A stretch of 64,000 bases of DNA from Mesaphorura yosii (Eukaryota; Arthropoda; Collembola; Poduromorpha; Tullbergiidae), in the NCBI GenBank assembly GCA_009869945.1, contig WIXG01000110.1:62001-126000 (forward strand), given 5' to 3'. A program made the position numbers and the translations under genes. The notes under the pieces were generated by a model, which saw nothing but the letters and a program-made list of their open reading frames with translations, was not told where the DNA came from and made no database searches. Position 1 is the stretch's first letter; every line of letters begins with the position of its first letter. Positions 22,501 through 36,199 of this stretch are shown here, one piece after another.

Positions 22501-25500
22501 TTTACTTTTGCTTTATAATTACCGACATGATGTTATACAACTTTTTTTCTACTGGCTGCTTCGAATAATGATACAGATTCACACACAATCACATCACTGC
22601 GCATGTGTGAGGGCAACCACAAAACAAAGGGCATCTTTCACCTCGGTCGGCTTCCCTGCTCCACACGCCCGTGCGTACTTCGTCCAAATTGATATTAAGA
22701 GGGTGCAACGGAGCAGCAGCTTACCCTCAGGTAACGAGAATCGCAGCGGAGCATTTATCCCCAAATCTTGATCGAATGCATGGATTGGCGCAGGTTCAAT
22801 GTCCAACAAAGTGCCTGCCTTCGGATGTGGTGGAAGAAGAGCAGAGTACGAGACATGTTCAAATCTGCGTGAATACAAAATATTTTACAACCGTTTTAAT
22901 TACAGCCTGTCGCTACGTGAGCTGAAACTGAAAGTGTAGAGTTTATGATGTTATTAAATATTCTTGGCTTCGTAACCAAATGAAGTCTTGGTCCTGCTGG
23001 TGTTGATCTCATTACAGATTACATAACAATAATAATTTATACTTTTCATTCTGGTTTGTTGGTTTCCCATTAAGAGAAGGAACTTCCTGTACGTTCTAGC
23101 TCTCTTCCTCATTATTGCGATCACTAGTTCGGAAGAGAATTCAATTACTTTGGCTTGAATTCATCTTTTTAATTTGTAGTCTCAGGTGAAATTTTTAAGC
23201 TGATGCGCGTTGGACTTGGTAATAAATTATGTTATGGAAGATGCTTCCATAATCATTACCTTGGATTTTGATCGTCTGCATCTTCCACGTTTACTCTCAG
23301 CTTGATGTCGCTGAACAATTGTGGAGTTCCTTGATCGCTCACGCGAAGAATTAAATCAAAGTGAGGCTGAGATTCGTAGTCCAATGGGCGAAGGAGAATC
23401 AGTCTTCCTTCACGACCTCCACCGCCGAATGTCACCAAATTCTGAAAAAATACAAATTCTTCTCACAGAACTGACCGAAACTATTCATATAAACTTTTCT
23501 GCTTTCAATCGGGGTACTATATTGAATGTATTTCCAAGAACGAAATGGCACCAGACTTACCGATGGCTTTCCATTTGTGTCCAATGCCGTAAATGTCAGC
23601 GTCGAATGTGGACCGGGTTGATCTCTGTCAATTGCTTTCAGCGCCGACATGATTGTTGTTCCAGGCAGCGTTTGCTCTGAGACATTCAGTTCCGTCGGAC
23701 TGACCAGCCACTCTGGCGTTGAATCATTTTCGTCGAGGACTCGGAGATGCACGGTGTAAGCTAAACTCTAGGGTATGCCATGCGTAAAGAGAATGTTAAG
23801 TCAGATGCCCCATTTGTCGTGCAAGACTCGAACCAGCCACAAGGCGTGATGTCCTTACCGGATCATTGTGATGCCTGATATCACATAAAACAGTGAATGT
23901 GACTGTGGATGGCCCATCAACACCTTCCTTGTCCAGTTTCTTCGTCAGCGTGATATTTTTAGTTCCTGACTCAATTCTGACTGGTGCAGTCGACTCCCGT
24001 AGACTCAAGACAATGTCCTTCGTGACGTCGCCATGAATATCCAACGCGCCTGCGACGAAAGCCGGCATGAATGATTAGGTCATTTGTAAATCTGAGACAG
24101 TCACTGCGTCCTCTTTACCATTGACCCAAATTCCTGTCATTTTTGACAATCCTCTGCAATTCGCATATAAGGCATAAAACACGCTGCTTTCAATCTTAAT
24201 TTCTACAAATTGCAACTTGAAACAATGTCAGAGCAGAGCCCAACACTGTGAGCACTCGAGTTCCCTCCTGATCACTGTGGCGTGCACACACTTTGCGGTG
24301 GAAAATTAGCAATTTGAGAATAACTCCGCAGACGCGGTAAAGCATGATAAAAAATAACAGTAAACGTGAATTCTTCATTAATTATGTCGCTCACTGAATC
24401 TGCGTGCTCTACTCTGTCACTTCTCTTCCGACAAAATGCATAAATACGTAATATGAATATGAATTTCATACATTTCATTGTACTATTGTAGCATCGGCCA
24501 AGTAGCAATTCCTTGTCTTGCAATCAGAAGCCATTTGTCTAGTCTGCGTTTATAGTAACCATCAAAAAATTTCGGTCTCTGAAGTTTTTAGTGTGGAACT
24601 TAATTTGTCAATTTTACTGTTGAGGTGCGGATTAAGCTCTCAGTATCACATCATATCTCTTATCAGGTTGAAATTAATTAATTTAGAGTATTTTTCTTTT
24701 ATTCGAAATTGAGATTTTTCGGCATGGTACGATGCAAGTCAACGCCAACCAGTCAACGCGAGGATGCGGTAGTACTAACAAAGTTGAATTTTCATTTTCA
24801 TACCATCACGTTGTATCTCTCACGTAGCAAAGCAGAATCATCACATGAATTGAATTCACAGAGAATCGAAGATGCGGAACTAATGACACCATACACTAAC
24901 TGATTTTATGGCTACAAAGCAATCCGAGATCCATTCTTGTGGCAAGATATCTTTATTTGCAGTGATTCAATGATCCTTCGTGTGTACACTGCATGATATT
25001 ATTGTCATACCCGCTTGAAGCTTGTCTAAAGTGAAAACGGAAAGCCGAACGTCAATTTCTCAATGACGCGGTGACAATTTATGAAAATCACGACGCGTTT
25101 AAGACATTTCTGACAGTAAATAAACGTTTGCATCAGATTTCTTCGCTTTTGTTACAAACAAGTTCAAGAAATCAACTCAAGAAAGGGCATGATTTATTGC
25201 TTGGCAGTGGCATTGAGTGAACGGGCGCTTGCTTGCAACTTACCAATATTGTAGCCGATGGGTGCATTCTCGCTCACAAAGTACGAGATGGAAGAGTCCC
25301 CATTCTCAAGGAAGCATCGTGAATCACCTGCGAGTAAGAAAAGTCAGAAATTAGTGAGCGAAATCAGGATAACGCACAAAGCACGGGACGCTGAAAGGGG
25401 AAAGAAAAGCAGTAGCTGAAGCTAAGGCGAATTAGTTGAAGATGATAAGCATAAACATGGATGAATGAATTGCTGAACACTGAGCAGAATTTATTATCTT

Positions 25501-28500
25501 CAATGAGTCGCCTTGTCTTGTCTGCGCGCTCGCTCGCTCTCGACGTCCGATGCTTTTAATTTAGTACACTGCGCTTGTGAGAATCTGTACAAACACAAAA
25601 ATTCATTCTCATCGAGCAAATTTCTCCCGTTGAAAAAAGGATAATTAGCCATTTGACTACTTAAAATGATGATCATCCTCATCCAAATACATTTTTAATC
25701 GAATCTCCTTCGGCTCCTTTTACTTTGTTCGTTGCGGATTCTCTACCACAAAGTTGCAATGCTGAATACAAGAGGCATGCATTTTTAAATTTAAAAACGC
25801 TATCCACGATCCATATGCGAACATGTTATGGGACCATGAATCATGCACTTTCCATCCAAATTTTTATTTTCTATGTATTGCATGTGTTATACATACTTGT
25901 ATGTGCGCGGCATTTCGACACATTCCGTATTCTTCCCATCTGTCATTTTTATTTGACTTTTCTTGTATCGTTCATTAGACTTCATTTAAACTCATTCAAC
26001 CACGAATTTATTACACCTACCTTCTCGAATTCGCATTTCACTTTACATGCGAGCTAATTAGAACTTGCAATCTTGCCGTCGATTAATTAGTAAATAATGT
26101 CAGGCATTTCCTAATCTACAATTATAAACAAAGTTTATTGGACCGTACTGCGTTTACATTCTTGACACCGTAAACGGCAAGGAACAAAATAAATTGTGTC
26201 GTACGCACACGTGAACCGTTCAAATAATTGCTAAATTGCTCTACCAGAATAATCTTGAAGATTCGTCAGTGCATTGAGTCAGTGCATTGAGAGGAAATAA
26301 AAATTCATTTTGTGGCTTGCAAATTCTCACAATGAAAACATGGCACGCCAGATGCCATGAACTATGTCAGTAGTCTAGTCCGTGTTTAGCATAATAGCCT
26401 GGGAACGGAAACAGACAATCAAAAGCGGGTTCGGGTTGGAAGTTTAGCACTTGTGATTTTAGCAACTTTGCCTGGTGCTTGGGAAATTTGACAGCGTGTT
26501 AATGCGATAATGCTGACTCCTCTTTTGCTCCGAAGAGAAGTGTACTGAAGATACGATTGACCTGTCGTTGTCCCCAATTGGAGCAATCGCTGAACGTTCA
26601 TTCTATTTTTACTTTACGAGTAGATTTTCTTCGATGCCACTGCCATCATGACAGCCAGCCCAAAAGAAAGGCATGCCCGCCTGTCAAAGGTCAAAATTTC
26701 GCGTAGCGATCAGACAAGATCGTTAAAACAATGCGCCTTTAATCGAATCACTATCACTTACTGTCTCGGCACAATCAAGCCCACACAGTGAAATCGTTTG
26801 ATCATAACAATAATTTACGATGCACCTCATCTCACTGACAAGGAAGAGTTCCCACAGATTTCAATTTATTGTCGTATGCTCAGTTTGACAACACACGTGG
26901 GTTTAGTTTAGCACACGAGCAATCTCGATTTAGTTTACATCTCGTGCATGTACAAAGTTGTCAAGCACTTTTGGCATTGCAGCGATGATGAATCCTTACC
27001 AGGTCATCGAAGTTCTTGAAACTTATCGGATCATATTATTCTAATTCTTTACGGTAACAACGCCCTTCCTCAGAAGAGAAAATATCGAAGTGATACATAG
27101 AAAGCTCAAGTGAAGAATTGTGGGACAACAGAACTTTGTTCCGCTCCGTTTAAGGTTCAGAGTCAAAACACTTTAATGATAACTTCAGACGAGAATTCCA
27201 AAGCTAGATGAAATGGATTGTTAAATAATGCATTCGTCGTATTGTGCAAAAATGACAAATTTCATCAATCCGTCTTTCATAGTTTTGATTTGCAAATTGC
27301 AAAGTGAATACCTGTTGAATTTATTGAAAGCACAGCTTGGAATTGGAAGCCAGATCACCATTCGCTTGCTCCTGATTAAGAACTTATCATGTATAATTTC
27401 GCAACTGAGTGTATTTATCTTTATGTTGAGTTTATTTTTATTTCATCCTTCATACAAGTTAGTATTGACCCCATTATTCGCTATTAACCTGTCATATTGG
27501 CCATCTTAATCTGAGAAGCTGAAATCGTCGATCAAAATGTGAATGTGGTTGAGATATTAAAATGCAATTAAAGGTCGATTGACATCTGATACGTGATACG
27601 ACCAAAATTTCTTACACTCTAATTGTAATGCCCTTGAGATAGTGAAGTAGATCCGCTTATCTCAGTTTTAATCATGATATTGGTTTCAAATGCGAAAGCC
27701 AGCGCCATTGATGACAATCCCAGTAAGGCCAACGTAAATAAATGGTAAGCATTATTGCTATATGTTTTGGGGAAAAAATTATTGACTCATCTGAAATAAT
27801 TTCGTAGATGGAAATGTGGGTCAGTTCGCCTGACTTGACTCGATGTCGCCAGCAGTAATTAAAAATAGTGACGAAATTTTGAGAAATCTACTCACGGGGA
27901 GCCAAAATAGAAATTCACGCTTTCGCCCAATAAAGATTCTGCACCATGACTCGATCAGACTCTCGATAATTAAGAATTTGGAAAATGACAATAATTACAG
28001 CTGATAATTGCACTTGTAAATATTTAGATTAAAAGATGAAGTTAATGATAACGGACCGGAGACACAGGAAGAAAAGCCCGATAGGCAAATTGGAACAAAA
28101 AGATGAATAACAATTTGATATACGCCCTTGCGTGAATATTCACAATAATGCAACAATAACAGTTAACAAAAGAACAAAACGTGCCAAAAAACAATAGAAC
28201 GGTTGGGAGCACGTATGAGCCCCACTCATAACACATCGGCTTGAATATGAGATGCGATTTCATTCTCGGACATTGTTGTCGGTTGCCCAACACCTTTGTT
28301 GAAGAAAAATTGTAATTAATAAGAAAACTGTCGCAATTAAAAACATAAAGCTGCAGCGCTGGTCCGCACGCATGCATTGACTGAATAGGCATGAGGAATT
28401 TTGGTGGGTGAAATTGAAATCGAAGCAGTTTGGCGTAAGGCTAAGACGAAGCAGAAGATTAATGGATTTAGACAGTGCGCAGATGAGAAAGACTTCCTGG

Positions 28501-28602
28501 CTTACCTCTTGTGCGAACTATGAGATTGGGGAGGAGAGTTATAATGCAGAGCCAAAGAGTGGGTGACGGATGAGCATAATTAGTCCACGATCCTCTTGAC
28601 AT
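19532..28602 (-). CDS. Transmembrane cadherin with about five extracellular cadherin repeats
   Basis: Eleven coding exons on minus: 28602-28506, 25327-25244, 24049-23859, 23767-23561, 23441-23260, 22864-22725, 21774-21665, 21058-20741, 20664-20372, 20289-20131, 20057-19532 (768 residues, all phases agree). The first exon encodes a signal peptide (hydrophobic core LWLCIITLLPNLIV) and is joined across a 3.2 kb intron to the ectodomain. About five EC repeats follow, with linker motifs DENDSTPEW, DADDQNPRF and a degenerate VNEWAPRF, and strand motifs such as RPLDYESQPHFDLILRVSD and KKPLDYETHQKHILKIWANDG. The transmembrane helix is VVVISSIVLVACSLAIGIVL, then FFGYCRKRRK as stop-transfer. The cytoplasmic tail (about 175 residues) is Asn/Ser-rich without a catenin-binding motif that I recognise. 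It is a calcium-dependent adhesion protein by family, neither a classical cadherin nor an obvious Fat/Dachsous. It could match one of the smaller insect Cad genes; I cannot say which. Confidence 0.88.
25328..28505 (-). other. Long first coding intron of the cadherin gene
   Basis: 3.2 kb between the signal-peptide exon and the first ectodomain exon. No open frame with homology is seen on either strand. Long first introns often hold enhancers; nothing specific can be pointed to apart from a 26-base tandem repeat at 26265. Confidence 0.6.
26265..26290. repeat. Two perfect tandem copies of a 13-base unit
   Basis: GTCAGTGCATTGA occurs twice back to back. It lies inside the long cadherin intron. 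Too short to assign to a repeat family. Confidence 0.9.
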
Positions 28603-31600
28603 TTTGAGAATTGCTCTCACTCGAGGGCTAAGTAGGAGAATATTTCCTTTCAATTTTGAACTTTGACAGGTCGAACGCAGACATTTTCCTTTGTCCATAA
28701 ACTTCACCACAGATTAAAATCAGCTTGGATTGTTGCTGCTCAATTTGACTGGCCCATTGCTCAATGAACTTGACACTGCACTGAAACCTGAAACATGTTG
28801 ACTGATTAAGACTCACAGTGTCGTATTTCTAATGCTGAACGATCAAAAGCCGGTTAACTGAAATTTACGTTGAAGCGTTGCCTGACACACGTAAAAATGA
28901 GTCTACATCATCGCTCTCCGAGAGCTCGAATTCGAATGTAGCAACAATGCACACGGCACGGCACACAGGTAAATAGTGCAGCCAAATAATGGCTGGGCTG
29001 AGTGCAAGAATAATTGAAGTTTTATAAGTGATGAGCAAGTCAAGCAATTTGAGAGTTAGAAGGGTGTAACGTTCAAGAACTTTATTTTTCTAATTTTCTT
29101 TAACTCGGCTTGCACGAGAGCACGGACGAAACGAGCGTCGAGCGTGAGTGTGCAGGTCTCGAATGAGACAGCAGAGAAGGAGCGTTCCTTCCGACTGAGT
29201 TTAGGCAGAAAAGAATGAATTCATGCAAGGAACTAAAGTTGCTGACTGTTACTACACTGTCTAGCACGATCCAAGTTTGTGAGCAGTGAACGCAGCAAAC
29301 TAAACTAAACGCATTACGACTTAATAGTAATGTACCTTGTGCTCGGCTGAGACGAAATGAGATGTTTAAGCCCACGACACGATTACGATTAACTTTTATC
29401 CACGAAAAAGCAAAACGATGATGAGGCAGATGCGTCTCACCGGTCTCACAGCGTCGCGTTGTTTTTGGTTACTCTACCACCGAAATCCTGGTGCACTAGC
29501 GCACAAGACAGAAGTACTTAACATAAAATTGGGAATTATGCGCACTCTGGCAAGGGATTCGCTATCAAGGTGAGTTTCGACGGTTCACCAGGGTTGTGAC
29601 TTGTGACTTGCAACGCAACAATGTATGAACTGTACATAAATCTTGCGTATGTGTATGAATTATGAATTAAGAAGGGACAACAGCCTGTTTCCTATTTTCC
29701 GTCCACGCACTTCGGTGACTAAAACTCGAGTATGGACGAGCACGAAGCACTGACGCTGCGTGTAGCGTTTTCAGTTACCCCGCTTGCATTGTTGTTTGGG
29801 TCTTATTAGACTCATTTGTACTGCGCTCCGTGCGTGGAACAAATATCAAGAAACTTCACCTGTATGTTGTGCCGCGTCGCGCTCGTTGCACCTTGAATCA
29901 GAATCGCCCTGCATGCATGTAGCTTGTGTATCGTTGCGTTGTTGAAAGAGAGGGTCCCACTCGCCCCACGATGTATGATGCATCGTAAAAATGCTATCCC
30001 TCAAAATTAATTCTGCGTTGCATTTACAGCGTTTTCATGACATGCCCAAACTGCTCGCACTATTTCTCTCAAGAGCTTTCAGTCGTAAATAAAGAACTTC
30101 CTTGTCTCGATCCCATGATTATTAGCTAATACTAATAGTCATAAGCATACCTGCCAAAATGCCAAAAGTCTTGCGCAAAATTAAAACAATGCCAAAGCAT
30201 TTAACCCTATTTTAACAACAGAATCTAACAGCTTATATGAACAAAACAAAATTGCAACTTGCACTCTGTACACTCGCTTTTTGTTGTGCACTTTGACTCA
30301 AAGCTGCTGTTGATTGCTGAACTCAACCGGAACTCAAGGTGGGAACCTGTGCAGGTTGTATGAATGATAAGGGGACGAAAATCGCTGTGGCATAATCAAT
30401 AAATACGTAAATGTGTAAACCTGGGAACGGAGTATACTAGTGAAAGCAACCTGGATCTCGATGGTCTCCAGGTTGCCGCAGAAAGCAACATGCGACTATT
30501 TACTTAGGCTTTCAGGCAGGTCGTTCACGTACGCACTCAGTGCGTGTTCTGAGGAAAAGCGTGCGTTACGTGGTACACGGTTGGAGGGAAATAAATCCAA
30601 TGTTGACATGCTCCAAATGAGTGACTCATCTCCTGAAAATCGAAATTTCGCAATTATAACCAATATTTTATTCATAAAGGTCCGGGCTCGCTGGCTTGGC
30701 AGTGAACCAGAGGTTGGCCTCGTTGAAGCAGCTACGCACTTTTACACTTTATTTCTATTTCTAATTTTGGCCTGTGTTTCTGGCAACATCGATTTCTGGG
30801 AACGTCGTAAGATTTGTTGTGAAATCGACAATTATGCCGAAAGTTTAAGGTCAAATTCAGTTATTTCAAAACGAGGCTTGCTTCAGTGGTTCAATCGTCC
30901 GATAATGTTTTGCCCGAACCCGGTAGACTATTTTTGTGCATTTTCTGGCACGTTTATCAAAATTAAGGTGACAATCTGCAAATGCACTTCAAACTCATCT
31001 GCTTCACGATCTTGGCGTAACTTTTCCTTTTCCAACACAAAGGCAACGGAAATGACTAGATGAAGCTTTTCGTTTGTGCACAAATATGTAAGAAGGATAA
31101 TGCCATAAATGCTATTGTTCTCGAACCCCGCAATTGCGACTTGCTTGTGTAAAAAATAAAATCATCTTGGTTCCGGCCGGCTGGTCATAATGAAGTAACA
31201 CCGGTCTCCTGGATGCGCTGCTCCGCTGCTCATGAAACGCAAACGTCGCGTCAGGCTGTCTCGTCTTCCTGTCGTTTGCAACTGAAAAGTTTACTGTGAA
31301 ATCGCACCAACAACCGAGTAACACTTGAGCACACGCTCGACTCAGCCTGCACACAACTGCGTGATGTGCGTACAGAAGGAATAATTTGAGACAAACTAAA
31401 TGCTTTCACGTTTCAGTAAGACGAGGTAAACTCAACGGAAATCAAGGAATTCGTCTCTGTAAACGCAACGCGATGTCTGAAGTCCGGATTTAGTGTTTCA
31501 GACAGAAGTATAATGCTACTCATTTACGGTCTGTCTTTCTTTAAATTCGCAAAGAAGGTAAATTACACAACAGGTTGTTCAATTGGCTGTGATTACGCTT

Positions 31601-34600
31601 TCACAAAAGAAATTCAGTTATGTTAAGGTATCAGCACGATTACGAGACAAATCGACAAGCAAAGCAACGGAGCTCTTCGTACCCTAATTAATCAGTCGTG
31701 TGCTTATAAGTTGACAATGGCTGTAGGCAGGAGGAACTTTACGCTACTTTGAGTAAGATTCGCGTTTTGGTATTTCACAAAATCCAAAAATATGCCATTT
31801 ACGCCCAACAGCATGCTTAGCTTCGCAGCATGCTCGTTACTTTTGTTGTGGTTCTGCGGTTTCAGTCTCGGCTTAAGTCTAAGATCGGTTAATATGAAAT
31901 GTAAACTAAACTGTGGTCACTATTTGCTCACAGTAAATGTGCTAATAATGCGAATTCAGTTCATTGTTTGGGTAAATCTTTAAGATTGGTAGCCATTTAA
32001 TAACAGATCCTTACTTCAGGATTCAAGACAATCTTGGATTTAGAATCTAAATCGCAAATCCACAAGAGTGCGCAATCTTGACAATCGAGAAAAATAAGCG
32101 GAAGATTTCTAATTGTGGAAACGCTTTCCATTATCCACACGAATTTTAAACATTTCAATTTCGATTCACGTCATCACGTTCGACTTTTGAGTGGATTCTT
32201 CCAATTTAAGCTGGCATACTTTTGCTGCGGCATGAAGTGTTATTTTTGTCATTTTGTGTTTCTTTATTTTGCGGTTTGTGTGTCACCTGACCACCACATT
32301 AAGGCCTTAATACCAACTCAATTTCTAACCAAAAATAAAGACAGAATTATGTTAAGCTCTGCTGCGTGCAAGTGGCAAATATTTTACGACTTGTCCGTCG
32401 GGGATTACGCGTCCTCCACTTCTCACGGGAAACAGAGGCCACCACTTTAAAGGCACTTTGTGTCGTGCCGTGCGTTTTTCGTCTCATCGTGGTTTCTGAA
32501 ACCAGAATCACGTAGTGTTACTTCGTGTCGCCAATAAAAATATTGCAGTTAATTCTCTAGGTTGAAAACTGCATTGTTGTGATAAGGGTTAGACCCTATT
32601 GTTGACTTTATGCTTGCCCGTAGAAATCAGCAGTCATTGTAATTATAAGAGAAATTAACAGCTCAAAACATAAGTTATAAGTAAACGTGTTAAAGTCGAA
32701 GTGATCCCATTTAATGGAGAAAGGGAAGTAACATTCCGTTGCAAAAATTGAAACCCAGCCGAATTACGAACACAGTTGTGACTGATGTGGCATGCTGGTA
32801 TTTTTAGGCTTGTCAGCCGAAAATCTAAGATTGGATTCATTTTCATTTTCGAAGCGGTGTTTCTGTTCAATATTTCATAACTGGTCGCTTTATAATTTGT
32901 AGCGTGTAATTGCACACTTTGCTTCCATTTTGCATGCCGCTTCAGATTCGTTGCACAGGTTGAGCTGTACGAATTGTGAGTTGTGATTCCAAACATAGTG
33001 ATGATTACAGCTGAAAATTGAGTACCCATTTCGCAATGACAATGAAATACGAACGGTGGCAATCACCGTCACGGCTTAACTGAGTATTGAGATTATGATT
33101 ATCATGACAAGATGATGATGACTAATGAATGCAAGTCTTTAGTCGTAGTAAAGTAGCGTTTCACACTTCATAGTTCAAATTGCTAATCAGAAATGCCCAA
33201 AAATGAAATGCGACTAAAATGGAATTCTGAAACTTTTGTTTATTTAACGCAAAGCTTGACTTGTGCAAACTGTAAAGGCCGGGATTTGACGTGAGAAACG
33301 GTTATGAGCATGCAAAATGTCTGCCGTGGACAAAGTCGCGACTAAAAACAAATTGCGCTAAACAAGCCACAGAACTGCTCTTGTAGAAGTATTGGGACTT
33401 ATTCGCTTCGCCTTCACATAGCCAGTCAAATTACGCCAATCATTTGGACCTTGGCCACTTTCTAGATGGAGCATTGACCCAGCCGTGACTTGGGAGCTTG
33501 AAATTGATCATCAAGAAATGCTTTGCCGCATTTTGGGAGAACACGACCGATTCAGAGTTAGATTTACGACCGATTCACTTTCCTCTTCCTTTATGTCAGG
33601 TGCATCCTTTTGTCCATTGTACTGCGACGAAGGGCAGACAACAAAGCTGAAATCTAATTAATGTCAAAATGGATATTTTATGAAAGGATGACAGTTTGAG
33701 CATTTCCCTAGGAGTTCAAGTTCTCTCGAATTTAGCGTCAAGAGCAGGAGCGCAATTTACTACTCTTCTTCGCCAAAACGAGTTCCTAACAATGAGCCAG
33801 CCAGTCCGACGTTGTGCAAATAAATAAGAAAAGATATGGTAATTGTCGTAAATTAACACTCGTATGGCGAACATGTTCTTAATTAGTTGAGACAATATTC
33901 TCACGTCGCGACGTTCACACTGAAGTAACTAGAAAAAATGCAAATAACAAATAAGGCGCCAATAAAATCAATACCGTTCAACTCTGTTAATTAATGGCCT
34001 GCTCTGTCTTATCAATCTCGAAATCTCCCAAGTGGAAACCGTACTGCGTATCGCGCATTTGTGCATGAGTAATGAGTGGTTTGGTTTATTTTCCTTCTCA
34101 CGCATCTTTCACAGCCGGAATTCGCGAGCTCCCCACCACGCGGCCGCATGTATAACCCATACAAGTCCGCGACCGCAGATTGCATATTCCATTCGACAAA
34201 CAAAATAAATGAATTGCGCAAAATTCGCCATTCGTAGATGAGGAACTCAGGCGAAAAGAACAAAGAAGACCACGGTTGATAATTTTAAAACACGGTTACG
34301 TTATCTGCATACAATAACAAAACAATAATATTTTGATATTTAAAAGATGTGAGGTGTCGAGATAATGTGATACGCATCCAAGCTCAATTCAGCAGCACAG
34401 GAAGAAACGAATCACGAGAATCATACGCAACGCAGAACAGGACAGTTACACGATTCTCGGAATGTAATTCACGCAGCCGCTAATATGATGACTCAAGAAA
34501 AATTGCACTGTTGTAAATTGTCAAATTAATGCTTGTCTCTTGTCTGTCAGCGAGTCAGCACATGTGTTCTCCCGTTGTCATTAAATGAGGCTTGGCGCAC

Positions 34601-35088
34601 TTGGCTGCCTGCAGTAATCAAACTTATGGCAGAGATGAAGTAGTAGAAAATATTCAATTCATGGAGCGCTAATTTTGTGTCGCCGTCTACCTTCACTTCC
34701 TTCACGCCTTCATTAATACCGTTTCTCTTGCATGCTCGTTCAGGCGAGCACAGAAATTGAAGTCGGGCACGGTGGCAGTGGCAAGTTCCAAAGTGACTTT
34801 TTCTACGTTTATCAAACACAAAAACAGCGCGCTGGTTTGCCGTTCGTTCGGTTTGGCATAGCCATATTATTATTGAAGTCACGACTAAATTAAATCAATT
34901 TGGAAGCCCAACTTTCAATGATACTTTTATTATCAGTTAGTTTAGATTTGCTAATTGTATGCGAAATCAAGAATTTATTTTTTTGCCGAACTTTTCAAGG
35001 CGTCCCAAACTTTCTTGATTCCCATCCTATGCGTGACATGCTGAGGGGATAGCAAAGATAAGTTAACGGTAAGACTTTCGTTAAGAAT
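28603..35088. other. Gene-poor interval upstream of the cadherin
   Basis: Should contain the cadherin promoter and 5' untranslated exons (minus). No spliced gene is recognised. One long plus frame, ATG at 30461 to stop at 31063 (200 residues), is discussed as a finding; other frames are short and featureless. Confidence 0.45.
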
Positions 35089-36139
35089 TCAAAATTTCAG
35101 CCTCCTACCCTCATTCTTCCAGAAAAGGGGATAATACGACATCTCAGCCATGACTTTCTCCATTCTTGTGTAGTCCTTCAATTGTTCCTTCCTGCTGTAC
35201 GCAGGTTTCTGCACATTGCAAAGAATGCCTGGTATGTAGTCAACTTTAAGACACTGGAGAGAGAATTTGGTGATACCTGCTCTTCAATTCTCTTCACAAG
35301 GGCCAAATTCGCGAACGTAATCTGCAGAAGAGAATGCTGTCGAGCCCGAGCTCTATTGTTGGTGTTCTTCGTCATCTGCTTGAGCCGATTGTCAATAGAC
35401 CCCTGAGAAAGACACAGCGCGATGGAATTTTGATACTTTCGTGGTTAGTTATGAAGTGGTTACATTTCCTTCCAGAATCCCCGCAATTCGGCGAAGCATA
35501 ACTGCGTTCTCTCTCTCAATTCGGCTGAAGTGTGCAATTTTTCTATTGAAAACAGTCGAATTGACGTAGAGGGCCTTCGGCACTATCGGGCACGAGGAAT
35601 CTACTTTGGCTTGAGCAGTTTCAACGCGTTCACGATGCTTCTCGTAGTCCACTCTGCGCAATGGATTGGTTGGGTCTGTAAGACGGCCTCCACGGAGACG
35701 TGACTTCCTTGTGGCTGCTACAATTTGAGCATGCTGAAATTATTCAGGGTATTGAAGTTCGCAGTCCACATTTTCGTGCCTTGATAGAGGAAAACTTACC
35801 AAAACATCCACAGAACATTGTCTCTTCTGCTTAACTTGGGTGCTTGTCGAAAATGGTGTGGGAAGTGGTGGAACATTATCTTTACCATACGGATCAACTG
35901 CGTATGAAACCCGACTGCTGGGCGCTTGAGGCGGAGCCGTCTTCGGAGGAATCAAGGTCCAGCGTGACGCCATTTTCTGAACACTGAACTCCCGACTTTG
36001 AAGCTCAAACATCTGATGGAAACTACTGTCTTGTACTCTCAAATTGCCAATAGGAAGAGTCGTGCCGACACGACGTGTAGCCACTTGTGCTATGCTCGTG
36101 CCAGGTTTTATGGGTTTGTTGTAGTGGGAGAAGTGATCC
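35089..36139 (-). CDS. CFAP97-domain (hemingway-like) ciliary protein, 5' end unresolved
   Basis: Four exons on minus: 36139-35800, 35733-35464, 35402-35277, 35208-35089. The CFAP97-type core reads DYEKHRERVETAQAKVDSSC, then FNRKIAHFSRIERENAVMLR, and, in the next exons, VDNR-like IDNRLKQMTKNTNNRARARQ and LLQITFANLALVKRIEEQ; this order of charged helices matches CFAP97D1/KIAA1430 proteins of the axoneme. The C-terminus PAYSRKEQLKDYTRMEKVMA ends at a TGA soon after. The N-terminal part is Pro-rich. The first exon listed starts after an acceptor, so an upstream exon with the start codon should exist; it would overlap the opposite-strand coiled-coil gene. A downstream acceptor at about 35040 allows an alternative last exon. 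Confidence 0.72.
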
Positions 36140-36199
36140 CTGATACGTTACTAAGGGATAAATGCTAAGAGCGTTTGCTCAAATCAGTCGCCATAGAAA

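Noticed and set aside
12276-30135. Shared 15-mer GATCCCATGATTATT near 12280 and 30110
   Set aside because: A match of this length is expected by chance in 64 kb; flanks do not align.
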